From positions 990,208 to 1,054,207 of the forward strand of contig NW_004624865.1 of NCBI RefSeq assembly GCF_000247695.1: DNA of 64,000 nucleotides. Direction: 5' to 3'. This document shows, piece after piece, positions 23,518 to 35,599 of this stretch (the stretch's first letter is position 1; each line of letters starts with the position of its first letter). Made by a program: the position numbers and the translations under genes. Source of the stretch: Heterocephalus glaber (lineage: Eukaryota > Chordata > Mammalia > Rodentia > Bathyergidae). A model generated the notes under the pieces. The model was given only the letters and a program-made list of their open reading frames with translations. It had not been told where the DNA came from and did no database searches.

Positions 23518-24433
23518 GTTGGTGAGGGGAAGCCAGGGTGCTCCATGCGGTTACAGGCTCGGGGGCTGCAGGGGTAAACTTGGGGTTCCTCCATATGGAG
23601 GCAGCTGCCCCGGTCAGTCCTGTATGATCTCAGGGAATAGATTTTTACCCTTTATGCTAGCTTGTTCACATGTGGGGTTTGATGCTGCAGAGACACGGGT
23701 TCTACCATTGCTGGCCGAAGCGGGGCCATCAGGCTGAGGACACCAAGCGGGTCTGGCCTGTTGCCGAGTGGACCACCTCAGGCTGGCCTGCATTCGAGGC
23801 TTCTGCTCACCTGGAGGCACCTTTGTGACTACATTCTATGTAGCACAAAAGCACCACCTAAGCTTCTGAGCCCCATTCGTGTGCAGTCATAATACTAATA
23901 GCAGTATGGTTATTTGACGAGAGCCAGTGTCTCAAAAGCAGCCCTGAATGTCAGCAGATATTTGCTGCGTGAATGATCGTGTATCTGAGGAGTGAATGAC
24001 TTTTGGAGGCCAGAATTTGCTACCATTTCAATATCGTAAATGGGAGTGATTTAAATTGCGAGCTCTGTCGGCAGCATTGTCCGTGCGGGCTGCCTTACTG
24101 TATTGGTGCAGACAGCCCTCTGTGTTTTCCTTAATAGTTTGCATTTCTTGACTTAAAAATCTCTATGATCATTATGGATGACTTTTCCCTATCTATACCA
24201 TGGATTTAATGAATGAATCATTTTTGCTTGCCATGGCAAAAACTAAAAAAGAAAACAAAAAAAACGATTAGCTAGAAAGCGAATTAACAGTTAGCTTTAC
24301 AGTTAGCTAGTAATAATTAGCTGGAAGGTAAGTTAGCAATGAAATCACTCAAAATAGGAGAAAGCAACTTTTCATGATGTGAAATTAAAAAAAGTAACCG
24401 CAGAGTAGATTTGAGTTTTCTTTTGCTCCGCAG

Positions 24434-24574
24434 GTTTACCCTGCCCGGTGACGTGGACATCGATGGTGTCCCCTATGAGGAGCTCTCAGCACCCTTGGAG
24501 GAGCTCACCAGGAGGCAGAAGGAGAAGGCACTCGGGAGGAGACATGAACTACTTAAGCTTGTAAACTTCTCAGA
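24434..24574 (+). CDS. NBAS: NBAS coding exon H
   Basis: 141 nt. It completes the split Arg codon and encodes residues up to about 378: FTLPGDVDIDG, YEEL, a Lys/Arg-rich stretch, then HELLKLVNFSE. Acceptor ctccgcag, donor aga|gtaagc. The middle of the exon (about 20 residues) is the least conserved part of NBAS in the window, but its length is unchanged compared with human. Confidence 0.95.
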
Positions 24575-24627
24575 GTAAGCCACCTCTTACTGCTAACTTG
24601 CAATTTCTCTAAAATAGTAATTTCTTA

Positions 24628-24885
24628 TTCAAAGTTCCAAAGGGGTAGGGGTGGTGGGAGGGGAAGGGGAAAGGAAAGGAGGGAAAGGAAAAATGATGAG
24701 AAATGGAAAAAATGGAAATAAAGTCTTTGTAAATAGGGAAGGGTGGAGAGGGGGAAGGGCGCACAGGGACTGGGGAAAAAATAACCGAGATACATCATGT
24801 TCAGGTACAAGCACCCAATGATGAATGTAAACGTACTGTAGACCTAAAATGTACCAATAAAAGAATAAAAAAATAAAATAGTCAT
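24628..24885 (+). mobile_element. L1 3' UTR fragment, purine-rich
   Basis: A G/A-rich tract followed by aataaagtctttgtaaatagggaagggtgga and aaaatgtaccaataaaagaat. It matches 55380-55650 almost block for block, so it is the 3' end of the same L1 subfamily, severely 5'-truncated. It lies in the intron between exons H and I. Confidence 0.85.
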
Positions 24886-25090
24886 TTCAGTACGTTCTTT
24901 TCCAGTGATGACCACTGTAACTTATTTCAGGAACTGAAATGCATGAAGTATTGTTTTACCCTTGTGCTTTTGTCTCCTGTTCTCAGAATTGTGGGCTGTC
25001 TGGAAAAGTAACTGTTTCCCTCTACTTTTAACTCCTAGAGAAATGTACATCTGTGTAAATGTAAGTGGCCTAATATGCTTATTCAAACAG

Positions 25091-25169
25091 GTTGACCCTG
25101 GAACAGAAGGAACTTTGCCGTTGTAGACTGAAGTTACTGACTTACTTAGATCGACTTGCAACATACAAG
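25091..25169 (+). CDS. NBAS: NBAS coding exon I
   Basis: 79 nt. It completes the Glu codon, then gives 26 codons LTLEQKELCRCRLKLLTYLD to RLATYK (residues 379-404). Acceptor attcaaacag, consensus donor aag|gtaagg. It encodes an amphipathic helix pair of the solenoid. Confidence 0.96.
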
Positions 25170-25829
25170 GTAAGGAGTGATTTTAATCCGATCAGTGTCT
25201 CCATTTGGTCTGTTACTATAAACAGAGCTGTATTGGCTACCCTAATATCTTATATTCTCGATCTTTAATGCTGTTTATGTGGGGAAAATTAATTTTTTAC
25301 AGAAGCAGCTTCTTTTGGTACTAGTTACAAAAATTTGAGATTGAAACTCAAGAAGTTGTTTTGTGAGGTTAGGGAATAAAAAGGGTTTACCCATTTTAGT
25401 GCATCTGTGTGCTTTAGATTTATAATCCTTTTCATTTGCTTTTATTTTATATTTTCATTTTAAGGTGCTGGCCCACAGTTCCTTCAGTACTAATTTTAGT
25501 ACACAGTGAGCTTTAACAGTCTTCACATGCAAGTTTCTCACTTGTTTTACCCTAATGGTTTGGTAGCATGGCCACGCTTGAACTTGAGCAGCGTGCTTTG
25601 TATTAGGATCCTCAGGGATACAGCACAAACATCCCATGGTGGACATTCTGTGGCGTCAGAGCAGTCTAGGCGCTGCTAGATGTAGGGGTGGAAAGGAGCC
25701 ACATGTCAGGGAATGCACACAGCGTGGATTGCTCTTTTCATATGACGCTCCAGGCTGTGACATAAGTTTCTAAATATTATGCTTGGCTTTGCTTGGATGT
25801 CATCTCCGCAGCCAGGCTGTGCTGCACCT

Positions 25830-25960
25830 CTTGCTAGGGGCAGAGCATGCGTGGCACCTGGCGCCAGTGCACAGGCCTGTAGGCACTCAGTGGGCACTCA
25901 GTAGGAGCTCAGTAGACGCTCAGTAGACACTCAGTAGACGCTCAGTAGACGCTCAGTAGG
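25830..25960 (+). repeat. L2-derived segment with 11-bp minisatellite
   Basis: An L2-like 3' end (gcatgcgtggcacctggc...) runs into seven exact-length 11-bp units (consensus gacgctcagta) at 25882-25958. The unit resembles the L2 phrase gtaggcgctca, so the tandem probably grew from it. Confidence 0.75.
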
Positions 25961-26284
25961 TGCCACCTCTATCGTGTGGTGCTCATGCTGAGAATAAGAG
26001 ACATTTAGAACTCTGATCAGGATTCCCCTGCCCTGCTAATGTTTTCCAACAAAACCCTAAAAGAGTGTTATTACTGTAGTTATTAAAAAACACTGGTAAT
26101 ATATATTGCTCAATGCAAGGAAGTTAGGAAAAATTCCTGCTAATTTTATTTGCAGGTACAACTGTTTCAGCTGTTGGATGGTGATATCACTTTATGCCTG
26201 TCTCCTAACAGTCTGTATTCTGTCATAGTCTGAGATAGTATCTACTACTAAGCATGCCGTGAACTGTAGAAATCTGCATAGACA

Positions 26285-26386
26285 CAGATTATTATTATTA
26301 TTTTATTTTTGGTACTGGGGATTGAACTTGGGACCTTGTGCTTGTGAGGCAGGCGGTGGAACCACTGAGCTGAATCCCTGGCCCTA
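26285..26386 (-). repeat. ID-like SINE, antisense (first of a pair)
   Basis: An (ATT)n/T-rich tail, then ggtactggggattgaacttggg and ccactgagctgaatccctggcc. Together with the next element it sits between one pair of duplications, ACAGATTATTATT (26284-26296 and 26483-26495). Confidence 0.9.
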
Positions 26387-26397
26387 AGATGATAGTG

Positions 26398-26483
26398 GTT
26401 TTTTTTGAGTACCAGGGATCGAACTCGGGACCTTCTGCTTGCAAGGCAGGCAGCGGAACCACTGAGCTAAATCCCCAGCCCCA
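26398..26483 (-). repeat. ID-like SINE, antisense (second of a pair)
   Basis: gtaccagggatcgaactcggg and ccactgagctaaatccccagcc, with a short T tail. A 12-bp spacer separates it from the first copy. Confidence 0.9.
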
Positions 26484-27799
26484 CAGATTATTATTTTTAT
26501 ACTTCGTGTTGGTTTATTGATTGCTGTTCCCCACATGGCTATAGTAAGTACATTTGTTATTACACTATAATAGTGACATTTAAAGTATTTGGTGAAGCTA
26601 TTTTTCTCAAGGAAATTTTAAAAAATTTGAAAAATTGATGATTTGGAATGGATGTGGCTGTTAAAATGTTGTGATGAAAATGCTCAGTTAGAATGGCTAA
26701 CTACTTAGACAGTGATGGAAATGCACATTGCATTTTCCTCACAGAGCATGGCTTATTTTATTACTTCTATGAGCAAGGAGGTAAACATGAGTTCATGTAG
26801 ATTTACATGAGTGCTGACTCTATGCAGCATATCATACCATTTCACCTGGCAGAGGGATGCTTAAGGACACTTTATAGTCTACTTTATACAGCAAGTGAGT
26901 GACCAGGGGAAAATACGAAGAGTTGATGAAGGAATGCAGTAGAAAAGAACATCCCTTGGGAGTGTTTGAGAAGTCGCTGTGTAGCAAGTCCCCTTGCAGC
27001 TCGTCCTCAAGGCAGCAAAGATTTCAGGCTAGAGGCTCTGTAAGGAATTCCCCTAACTTCGGGCTTCAATCCTCTCTGCTCCTGTGGCCCAGAGCTCCGA
27101 GTGTTACAAGCCTCATTGGTGGAAAGCAGAACATACTTGTTGAAGGAACCATTTATTAAAGAAATATCCACACTTTTGTTGAGGACTCTTAGCTGTTACA
27201 TGATATGATAAAAATTATGGTAAATATTAAAAAAATTGTCACAATAAGACACATTGATAGGAATCCCTCTCAGCCCTTCCCTCCCCATTGTTTTTAACAC
27301 ATTGATACCATGGTCCTTGCCCCTTTTTGCAGCAGCTCTGGAGTCCTCTTTCCTGAGGTCTTCAGTTGCACTGTCCCGGCTGCCTCCATGTCCTGAATGC
27401 ATTCAAAACGTTTTCCTTTCATGGTCACTTGGACACTGGGAAAGAGCTGGAAGTTGCGCAGTGCCAGATCCGGTGACTAAGGTGGATGAAGATACACTGT
27501 CATGTGTTTATTTGACCGAAATTGCCACAAATGTTTGATCCACAAGGTGTGATCATAAAATACAGTGAAGGCCTACATTAAAAAAATTTAGTGTCGTAAA
27601 AGATATATGGTATCATTAATTCTTTCAGAATGCTCCCCCTCGTCATAAACACACTTACCCCATTGTTTTTGAAAATGTGTCTTTCAGTGCAGTAAATTGT
27701 TTAAAAGTTTAACCATTCAGCGCATTTGTCAGGCACTCCTTGGGCCTCTCAGCTGTTGTCTCATGGCCTTGGCCTGGGTTATTTCCCAGCAGTCCTTTG

Positions 27800-27870
27800 A
27801 GGCAGTTACTGTTATCCTTTCAGTTTTATGGACTGGGAAGCTGATGCTTAGAGAAGGTGGAGAGTTTGTC
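27800..27870 (+). repeat. MIR-like fragment
   Basis: ttatggactgggaagctgatgcttagagaaggt resembles the MIR core (gatgaggaaactgaggcacagagag). Confidence 0.45.
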
Positions 27871-28290
27871 CAAATAAATAGGAGGAGGAACTAACATCCG
27901 ATCTCTGGTCAGGGAAGGGCCAGAGCCATGAAAGAAGAGTTGGGGTGTCTGGGCCTCAGGGTGAGGCCCAGAACCAGGGCTGGAGCTGTGGCAAGGAGAG
28001 TCTGTGGTTGCTTTTGTGCAGGTCTCATCCTGAGTAAGGGATCCGGTTGAATTTTGTAAGAGGGTCAGTGAGTTGGAGAAAGAGTGGACGTGGAAATGGA
28101 GAGAGTGCTTGTGAGCAGCTCTTTCAAGAACTGTTACTGTGAAGGGGCAGAGGAGACAGGGTGGCAGGTGCAGGTTCAGCTTTCGGGTTGTTTCGATAGA
28201 AGAATTGTTCATGTACTAATGGAGATGAACCAGTAGAGGGCAAGGAGGAATTTAGAACAAAGGGATGCTTAACAGAATTATAGAAACGGA

Positions 28291-28405
28291 AGACAGAGTC
28301 TGGCATGGTGGTGCATGCCTGTAATCCCAGCACTCTGGAGGCTGTGGCAGGAGGATCACTGAGAGTTTGAGCCCAGCCTGACCCTGTCTCAGAAAACAAA
28401 AAAGA
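28291..28405 (+). repeat. B1-type SINE, sense
   Basis: gtctggcatggtggtgcatgcctgtaatcccagcactctgg, then gagcccagcctgaccctgtctcag and an A-rich tail. Confidence 0.9.
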
Positions 28406-28504
28406 AAAAAGAAATGGAATAAAAATGGAGAGCATGGATGGAAGTTGGAGACATCTCTAGAAGCAGAGATGCTTCCTTGTGCTGTATTGGAAGGGAGGAA
28501 GAGC

Positions 28505-28585
28505 AGGGAGGCGCAGGTGCGGGTGCAGGTGCAGGCGCAGGCAGCGGTATGGGAGCAGGTGTGAGTGCAGGTGCTGTGCAGGCAG
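28505..28585. repeat. GC-rich imperfect (GGTGCA)n repeat
   Basis: Repeated hexamer-like caggtg/cgggtg/caggcg units. It produces low-complexity Gly/Ala/Arg frames on both strands, none of them gene-like. Confidence 0.75.
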
Positions 28586-28799
28586 CTTTGCCACTATGGT
28601 GGGCGGCCACCCGGGGGCTGCTCAGAGCATAGAAAAGCCAGGTTTTCAGATGAGACTGCAGCTTGGGGAACAGGACATCAGAGGTCTGAAAACCTGAAAG
28701 CATTGTGCAGAAGGAGCTCACAAGAGAGACAGTGAAGGAGGCCTCCTGGGAAGATGCAATCCTGAGGATCAGGGTCAAGTATTGATCTGAGTTTTGTTG

Positions 28800-29060
28800 T
28801 TGCATCACTGGTTTTTAGCTTTTTATAGTAAAATCTTCCAAGGATTCTTAAAAGTGTAGAAAACAACCTGATAACCTCTGATGTACTCATTCTCAGCTTG
28901 AGTGATTTTCAACATTTTCCTAATCTTATCTTTCATTCCTCAACTTTCCACTTCCATCTTTTCTTTCACTTATTTTAAAGTAAATCCTAGAAATCCTATA
29001 ATTTTACCCATAAACACTGAAGTATGTATCTCTAACTGATGAGGATTTAAAAAAATAACT
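28800..29060 (-). mobile_element. Ancient L1 fragment (orientation inferred)
   Basis: Segments such as tatagtaaaatcttccaaggattc and cctataattttacccataaac recall old L1 3' sequence. Weak by eye. Confidence 0.4.
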
Positions 29061-29139
29061 ACAATGACATCATTTCTAGCAAAGGCTCTTCTCCTTTAAA
29101 AACAATTTTTTTTAACAGTTAGTTCATTCCCCTCCTGGA

Positions 29140-29255
29140 TTTTAAGCTGCTTGGAAGGAAGGGAGGGAAAATACATCATTCAGGGAGTTGCCAGCACCTG
29201 TCACTGTGTCCCTTGAACATAGTGGACACTGCTGCATACTTGAGGGATGAACAGG
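29140..29255 (+). repeat. L2 3'-end fragment
   Basis: ttttaagctgcttggaagg..., then gcacctgtcactgtgtcccttgaacatagtggacactgc, ending ttgagggatgaa, in L2 order. Confidence 0.55.
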
Positions 29256-29640
29256 TGGCTCATCTGCATCTTGCAGCAATTGAAATTACGTAAAATTAAC
29301 CAGAACTTCTCGTGGAGAGGTGATAGGTGCTTGTAATGCATGGCCTCGAATAGCTGTCGCTTATTTGTTTCTACAAGGCAGTTGGTGTCGGCTATCCTAC
29401 TGTAATTAATTTCCACTGCCTATTTCATTTACTTCTGAATTTGAAAAAATTAATAGCACTTATAAATATGGCCCTTTATAAAATGAAGGCAAGAGTGCAG
29501 CTGTAGTACTTTATAATTGATAGTTGAAATGAATTAACTCAGACCTTATTTATTTCCACAGGCATAGTTGTTAAAGTTTTTAATATTTTCTTGTCACCCA
29601 TATTTAAAAGTCTATTCATTATATCTCTGTTTCCCCTCAG

Positions 29641-29745
29641 GAAATCCTAGGAGTGCCTCATGCCTCTGAGCAGAGATACGATGCTGAATTCTTTAAGACA
29701 TTCAGGAGGCAGAATATTGTTCTCTCAGCAAGAATTTATGCTCGG
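29641..29745 (+). CDS. NBAS: NBAS coding exon J
   Basis: 105 nt, 35 codons, phase 0, residues 405-439, starting EILGVPHASEQRYDAEFFKT and ending VLSARIYAR. Acceptor tttcccctcag, donor cgg|gtaatt. It lies at or near the start of the region assigned in the family to the Sec39 domain. Confidence 0.97.
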
Positions 29746-30082
29746 GTAATTTCTTTTTTGTAAACAGAATAATTATGGTTATTAACGCTCTCCGAATCTT
29801 GGAGCTGTGCAGTCCGTGTTACTGCACGCATGTACTGTTGCACTGCCTTTTCTGTTGTCATACTAAGAAATGTGGAGAAAACGGAGTTACATTTTTAAAG
29901 ATTTTATTCATCACTCAGAGTTTTTACATTTTTGTAGTCTTAGATTGAAACCATATAAGCTAAGACAAAATCAGGACTATTTCAAAGTATGTCATATTGG
30001 AAGTGCATAAAAAGTAGGGTTTTGAATGTTGTCACGCAGGCTTGCCCCGGTATTTTTGACGTTTGTGTTGCTTCTTGTACAG

Positions 30083-30219
30083 GAAAGTAATGTGGCAGCC
30101 CTGGAGATTCTGTTCACTTACCACGGCTCTGACCTTCTTCCTCATCGCCTAGCGATTCTCTCCAACTTCCCAGAAACCACTTCCCCACACCAGTACTCTG
30201 CGTTGCTGCCTGAAGCATG
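30083..30219 (+). CDS. NBAS: NBAS coding exon K
   Basis: 137 nt, 45 codons plus two bases of a Cys codon, residues 440-484. It contains ESNVAALEILFTYHGSDLLP and HRLAILSNFPETTSPH. Acceptor cttgtacag, donor atg|gtatgt. It begins the Sec39 domain. The following intron, 14.3 kb, is the largest in the window. Confidence 0.97.
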
Positions 30220-30374
30220 GTATGTGGCTGTTTACCTTCTTTTGAAATTATAGAAATTCTTTGTTTCATGCTGAACACCTTAAATTAAAAAAAACCAATA
30301 GTATTAACATGATCTATTTAATTTTTTCCCCCAGAAATATAATTATTTTCAATTTATTTTTTAAATAATCCTGA

Positions 30375-30437
30375 AGCTGGGCCAGGGTTGCAAGGTCCCG
30401 AGTTTGGTCCCCAGTACCAAAAAAAAAAAAAAAAAAT
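30375..30437 (+). repeat. ID-like SINE, sense, internally deleted
   Basis: gctgggccagg joins directly to gttgcaaggtcccgagtttgg, then ccccagtacc and a pure A tail at about 30419-30437. The middle third of the element, including most of the A-box, is missing. Confidence 0.8.
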
Positions 30438-32796
30438 CCTGAAGTGAAAATCTATTTATCCTAGCAGAATCACCTGGACTTAGTGAACAAAAACTATTCT
30501 TTTGAAAGCCTCCTGATTTTCCTGCTGTCTATTCGGTATATACTGTTTTCTGGTCAGCAGCAGTTGAACAGTGTCTGTTTGAATGAGTTGTGTCTTAGAA
30601 ATTGAACTGCAGTTCCAACAGTGTTAGGGACCCAGTATGTCCACATCCTGCAGTGCGCAGCAGCCTTTTTCCTTTTGAAATTCCAGAGACACAAAGACAA
30701 ATGGGAAATGGAAACACCACTTACTATTAGACCAATTCTTTTTTTCACCTCAAGACTATGTGATAATTGGGTTGTAGCACATGACAGTCTGTGTAGACAT
30801 CACGCCCCAGTATTTCCCCTTTGGTGTTCTGGAGGCTGGAACATCAGCAAGGAGAATATGTTTGCCCCGTTGCATAGCTGAGAAATGGGGAGGCCGTTTG
30901 TCCCAGGCCCAAAGGGCCCTCAGGAGAAGAGAGGTGTGCAGACCATACTTCTCATAGGTCAGTTATTAGCTAGAGGTAGAAAGCAGGAGTGACAGCACCC
31001 ACCGATGAGACCTTCTGCACACAGTGAGCAAGCGCCCACTGGTAAATGGGCTCCCTTGTCAACTGCGTGATTTGTCTCTTCTGATTTTGAGTTTCACTCT
31101 TCTTTAAAGTGTGTTGGCAGTTCCTCTCTTGCTTGCGCACCTTGCATAGTTTTAGTGACAGGAAAAATGGGTGCTTGTGAAATCTGCTGTGACGGCAGGG
31201 CTCTAAGGCTTGCGACAGTTGCATTGGCAATCGCTGCTGCCAGCTCTGGCCCTGGAGACACAGGTACTCCAGGTGCTGTTGGAACTCGGGTTCATCTGAC
31301 TCCCTCATTCTTACCTTGCTTCCCCCACCTGATACACTTTTAGGATCAGGTGTTGATGATGAACAGTGTACATAGAGAATTGCCATGTATTGACACATAT
31401 TTATATCTGGTTTCCAAATAATTTTCTATTATCCCTGCTATTCTAGAAAGCTGGATCTACAGAAGTATATATATATATATGTGAAGCCAGGATTGGAACT
31501 TACGTTTATTTAATGTTGTGAGTCAGTATGCTCTAAATATATGTTACACCTTTCTTATTTTTCATTATTATTAGTACTAAAAAAGTAAATCTTCTGATAA
31601 AAGTGAAGAAAAATTGTGAGATACTTTTTTCATTTTTAAATAATTTTAGATTTGTGATATGTAAATATATTTTGTAAGAATATGTTTCAGAATAAAATTG
31701 TCTATTGTTCTCTGGCTTCTTGCAGAATAGATCTAATCTGAATACAGATGACTTTTTCAACTAAATTGCTAATCTACAGAAAAAGGCTACTGTTTCACAA
31801 AGTGCTTTTCAGAGGTGGTTTCTCCTTAGATTTGAATGCATTTATATTTATTGTTTTCTGATGATTGCTTGAACATTTCACTTTAACCTGAAATTCCAGA
31901 ATTGGTTTGGAAATAGTTTCCCAATGTCTGATGCTGTACTGTCTTTGAATACCTTGTGGTTTTTAAGGGTACCTGCTCTAGGGATCTGTTTAAATTACAG
32001 TGAGTGCTTCAGCTGTCCGGTCTCTCAGCAAAGTGTTTTAGAAGATGAAGCTATTAAACCATTGTTTTGGGGTATGACTTTTAGAAAAACTTTAAGTCTC
32101 TGATTTTATCTGAGTCTTTAAGTTATATGTATTTTTAAATCTATTGAGGAAAATAAGGGGCTTTTTGTTGTTTTTGTTAATCATTGTTTCTCAAGAAAGT
32201 CTTTCATGCTGAGTTTTTTTTTTCTCTTTTGGAGGAAGTGAGAAAGAACAATAGGATTTAATGGTAATGCGTCCACCCTCTTACAGTTTAGATTATTGAA
32301 AAACAGCCACAGTTAATGCTTTAGGTGTAATAACGTCTTCTGTGAGGTCTCTCCCGAGTTATTCTTTTTCTTGTGCTCTTATCGTTCTTTGTTGATCCTT
32401 TTAGCATGGCCCTTTTCACAGGTTAGTAAGTCATTTTTGTTTCTGCCTTTCTCCTTGTTCCATCTTAAGAAATGCCCACCTTCAACCCCAGACTAACTGT
32501 GCAGCAGAGAGCACTTGGGCTTTGGAAATATGTTGACACTACTATTTGTCAGATGTCTGAACCCTAAGGACTAAAGAAAGGAAGGTATACTGAGTAATTC
32601 ATTCACTTTCTTTTATTCAGTCACCATTTCAGGACCGAGTGTATAACATTTGCCTTCCAGTTTACAATCTAATTTTATGTTTCACATATAGTTTCCGCAG
32701 TGTGTTCTTGAAGTAGGTATAAAAGGGATCGTCTTGCTCTTAGGGCAGAGCATTTGAGAGGCATTAGTGAAGTGTGTCCTGGAATAGGGAATTATT

Positions 32797-32867
32797 ATTA
32801 TTATTATTATTATTATTTGGTACTGGGGATCGAACTCGGGACCTTGCGCTTGTGCAACAGTCGTCAG
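32797..32867 (-). repeat. ID-like SINE, antisense, 5'-truncated
   Basis: (ATT)n tail, then ggtactggggatcgaactcggg, ending in gcaacagtcgtcag. The half containing the A-box is missing. Duplication AGGGAATTATT at 32786-32796 and 32868-32878. Confidence 0.88.
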
Positions 32868-32894
32868 AGGGAATTATTTTAATAATTGATTTTA

Positions 32895-32985
32895 GGGCCG
32901 GGGATTTAGTTCAGTGGTTCTGCCACCTGCCTCGAAAGTGTAGGATCCCGAGTTCGATCCCTGGTACCAAAAAAAAAAAAAAAAA
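32895..32985 (+). repeat. ID-like SINE, sense
   Basis: gggccggggatttagttcagtgg, then ccgagttcgatccctggtacc and an A18 tail. Duplication AATTGATTTTA at 32884-32894 and 32986-32996. Confidence 0.92.
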
Positions 32986-35599
32986 AATTGATTTTAATTA
33001 TTGCTTTACTGTTGTAGTGTGGATGTAACTTGAAATGCTTTGAAATGTTTTCTAATGATTCTGTATTTATTTGAAATTTAAAAGTCTGAGCAGTTCCATC
33101 TTTCCTCCCTCCTTCCTTTCCCTTCCCTTTCTCCCTCTTTCGTTTTCTTTTTTCCCTCTCTATGTGTTCCTGTAAAAGATGCTATTACTGGATTCAGCAT
33201 TATTGAGTGATATAAAATTATATACTTTTCACAGAGATGAGGTTTTTCTCTTGTTACTCATTTACTTCTGAACTTCAAATACTTGGACCAGTGATTTCAG
33301 AACATGTGATCCTTGCATAGAAGTAATATCTCTGATTTTGAATTCCTCAGAGAAGCTGTCCCTAGAATTCTTTTTGGTGTCACAGTGTCTTTGCCAGTCA
33401 AGATCTCATTAATATGTAAATACTCATCTGTATCTGCAGTGTGTAATTATCACACTATATTTAATTAACATATAAACAACCCTGGGAGACACTTTTTCCA
33501 ATTTCTGATATAGGCAAGACTGTTTAAGCATTGTATTTATAGAAGAGAAATGCTATTAATGCTATTTGTATTTTATAGAAGCACATGCATTATTTTAAGG
33601 AATGTTTTGATTCAGTATGTACCCATGTCATTATAATTTAAAAATGTGAAGCTCATATAAAAGCTGTGAAGCTTCCGTGGTGCCCCAGAGATGGGGCTCA
33701 CAGGACCCAGTGGTGACGCCGCCCTTGATGTGGCCAAGCGGGAGCCGACGCTCCACGGAGCCCAGAGGCCTGTGGTTCTCTGGCCGCCCTGTTTCTTGGG
33801 TCTGCTGCTGCTGCCTGCATTACTTTGGGGAAGTCTCAGGTCCAGGTGTTTTGGTGCTGTTTGGTGATGTTCAGAGGCATTGACAGGGTTATCGTATTAC
33901 GGGCCTCTCTCAGGTTCGCTGCAGTAAATAGGCCAGCAGACAGACGGCTGAAGAGGCAAAGTGGACGGTTTCACTGGGGAATTGCAGCGGTTAGATGATG
34001 GCCTCTTGTCAGGCGGAAAGCAGCATCCTCCCGGCAGCATCCTCCAGCATCCTCAAGAGGCGTGGTCTCTGGGGAGGAGATGAAGTCCCGAGGTGGGCCC
34101 CAGGAGTAGGGTTGGTGTCAGGGAAGAATTCTCCAGGCTCCAGGGAGCACCTGCTGCCTTCCCTTCCTCCTCAAGAGGGTGCCCAGGAAGGTGTAGTCCT
34201 GGGGTGGAGACTGGCACTGATCACACACTGGCTGCCAGCTCCTGGTGCTGGACTTCTGGCCTGTGGAGCTCTGAGTAGAGCATTTCTGAGATTTGTGTAG
34301 CACATGTACCCCAGGAGCATTTCCTCCCAGGACTCTTATCTGGAATGCTGCCCCTTCCCTGACAAGATTCCAAGTTACCAATGTAAAGAATGGGGTAAAA
34401 TGTTTCACATTTGTGATTCAGTCATAGATACAGGAAAATGCACAATTGGCAATTTTCACAAAGTGAACGGGGTTAGGAAACAGATTAGCAGCATCCCTGC
34501 CCTCTGCCCTTTACCTTCCTATGTCACCTTGCCCAAGACTCGCACCACCCCAACCCCCGGCACAGCACGATAGTCTTTCCTCCTCAGGGGCAGAGTGGTT
34601 TGTGAGACTGCTTCACGGGCTCTGGGGACAGAGTTTGCTCTGCTTGTCTGGCTTCAGACTACGCACTGGTGCTTCCTGTGCAGCGTACGATGCCCAAGAG
34701 TACTCGCCAGGGTTCTCCTCTGGGCTTCTGTACAATTGTCATGCACATGCTTTCATGTGTCAGGAACTTCACAGTCCATTTCTACTATTTTTAATCAGTA
34801 ACTTTGTTTTAAATTAGGAAATGTACTTTACAGTCACACATACGTATTTTCACCATTCCCTGTACTCTTCTCTGCTCTGTGTGGAGTCCTGGTTTCTGTC
34901 GAGTCTCAAATCAGTTTCTGCCTGAACGACTTTCTTCAGCATTTCCTGCAGTGCCACTTTGCTGGGGCAGAATCATCCACTCCTCTGTGTGCCTGAAGCA
35001 GTCTTTATCTTGGCTTTGTTTTGGAAGATACAACTATGAGACCCATTTCCTTTAAATTCTTGTGTTTTGCTTCCATTGCCTGTATAATCTCTGATTTCAC
35101 CGTGAAGCTCATCAGCTATAGCTGTGTGTTAGATTCTCATGCACTGCCAATACCTAGACCCTCATCTCTCCAGCCCCCATGGGATTGGCCTTGGAGCCTC
35201 TCCCTCTGTGGTCCTGGGCCTGCATTTCTCTATGCCTGACTCTGTGAGTGTCTGCAGCGCAGTTGGCCAAGTCTCTGAGCACTCGTGAGTGAGAGTCTGC
35301 AGAGGGACCTTCACCAGAAAGGCAGCCTGCCTTTGTGCATCTGTGTTTACCCTGCATCATGCTGCGCATGCTCGTCCATAAGCAGAGTCCTCGCCCTTCG
35401 GGTCCTGCATCATTGCTGATGCCCTGGGGTCCTGTGCAGTCTGTTTTAGGCACTTTAAATCAGAAATGTTTGAGAAACCTTAAGTACATTGTATAAATCC
35501 AGCTACAAGAAAAGCATATTGATTGTGAATTGTAAATATCCTGAGGTTTGGAGATAGTGTTTTTGTTTATTCATATTCTTCCATCTATTCTTTAGTCTA

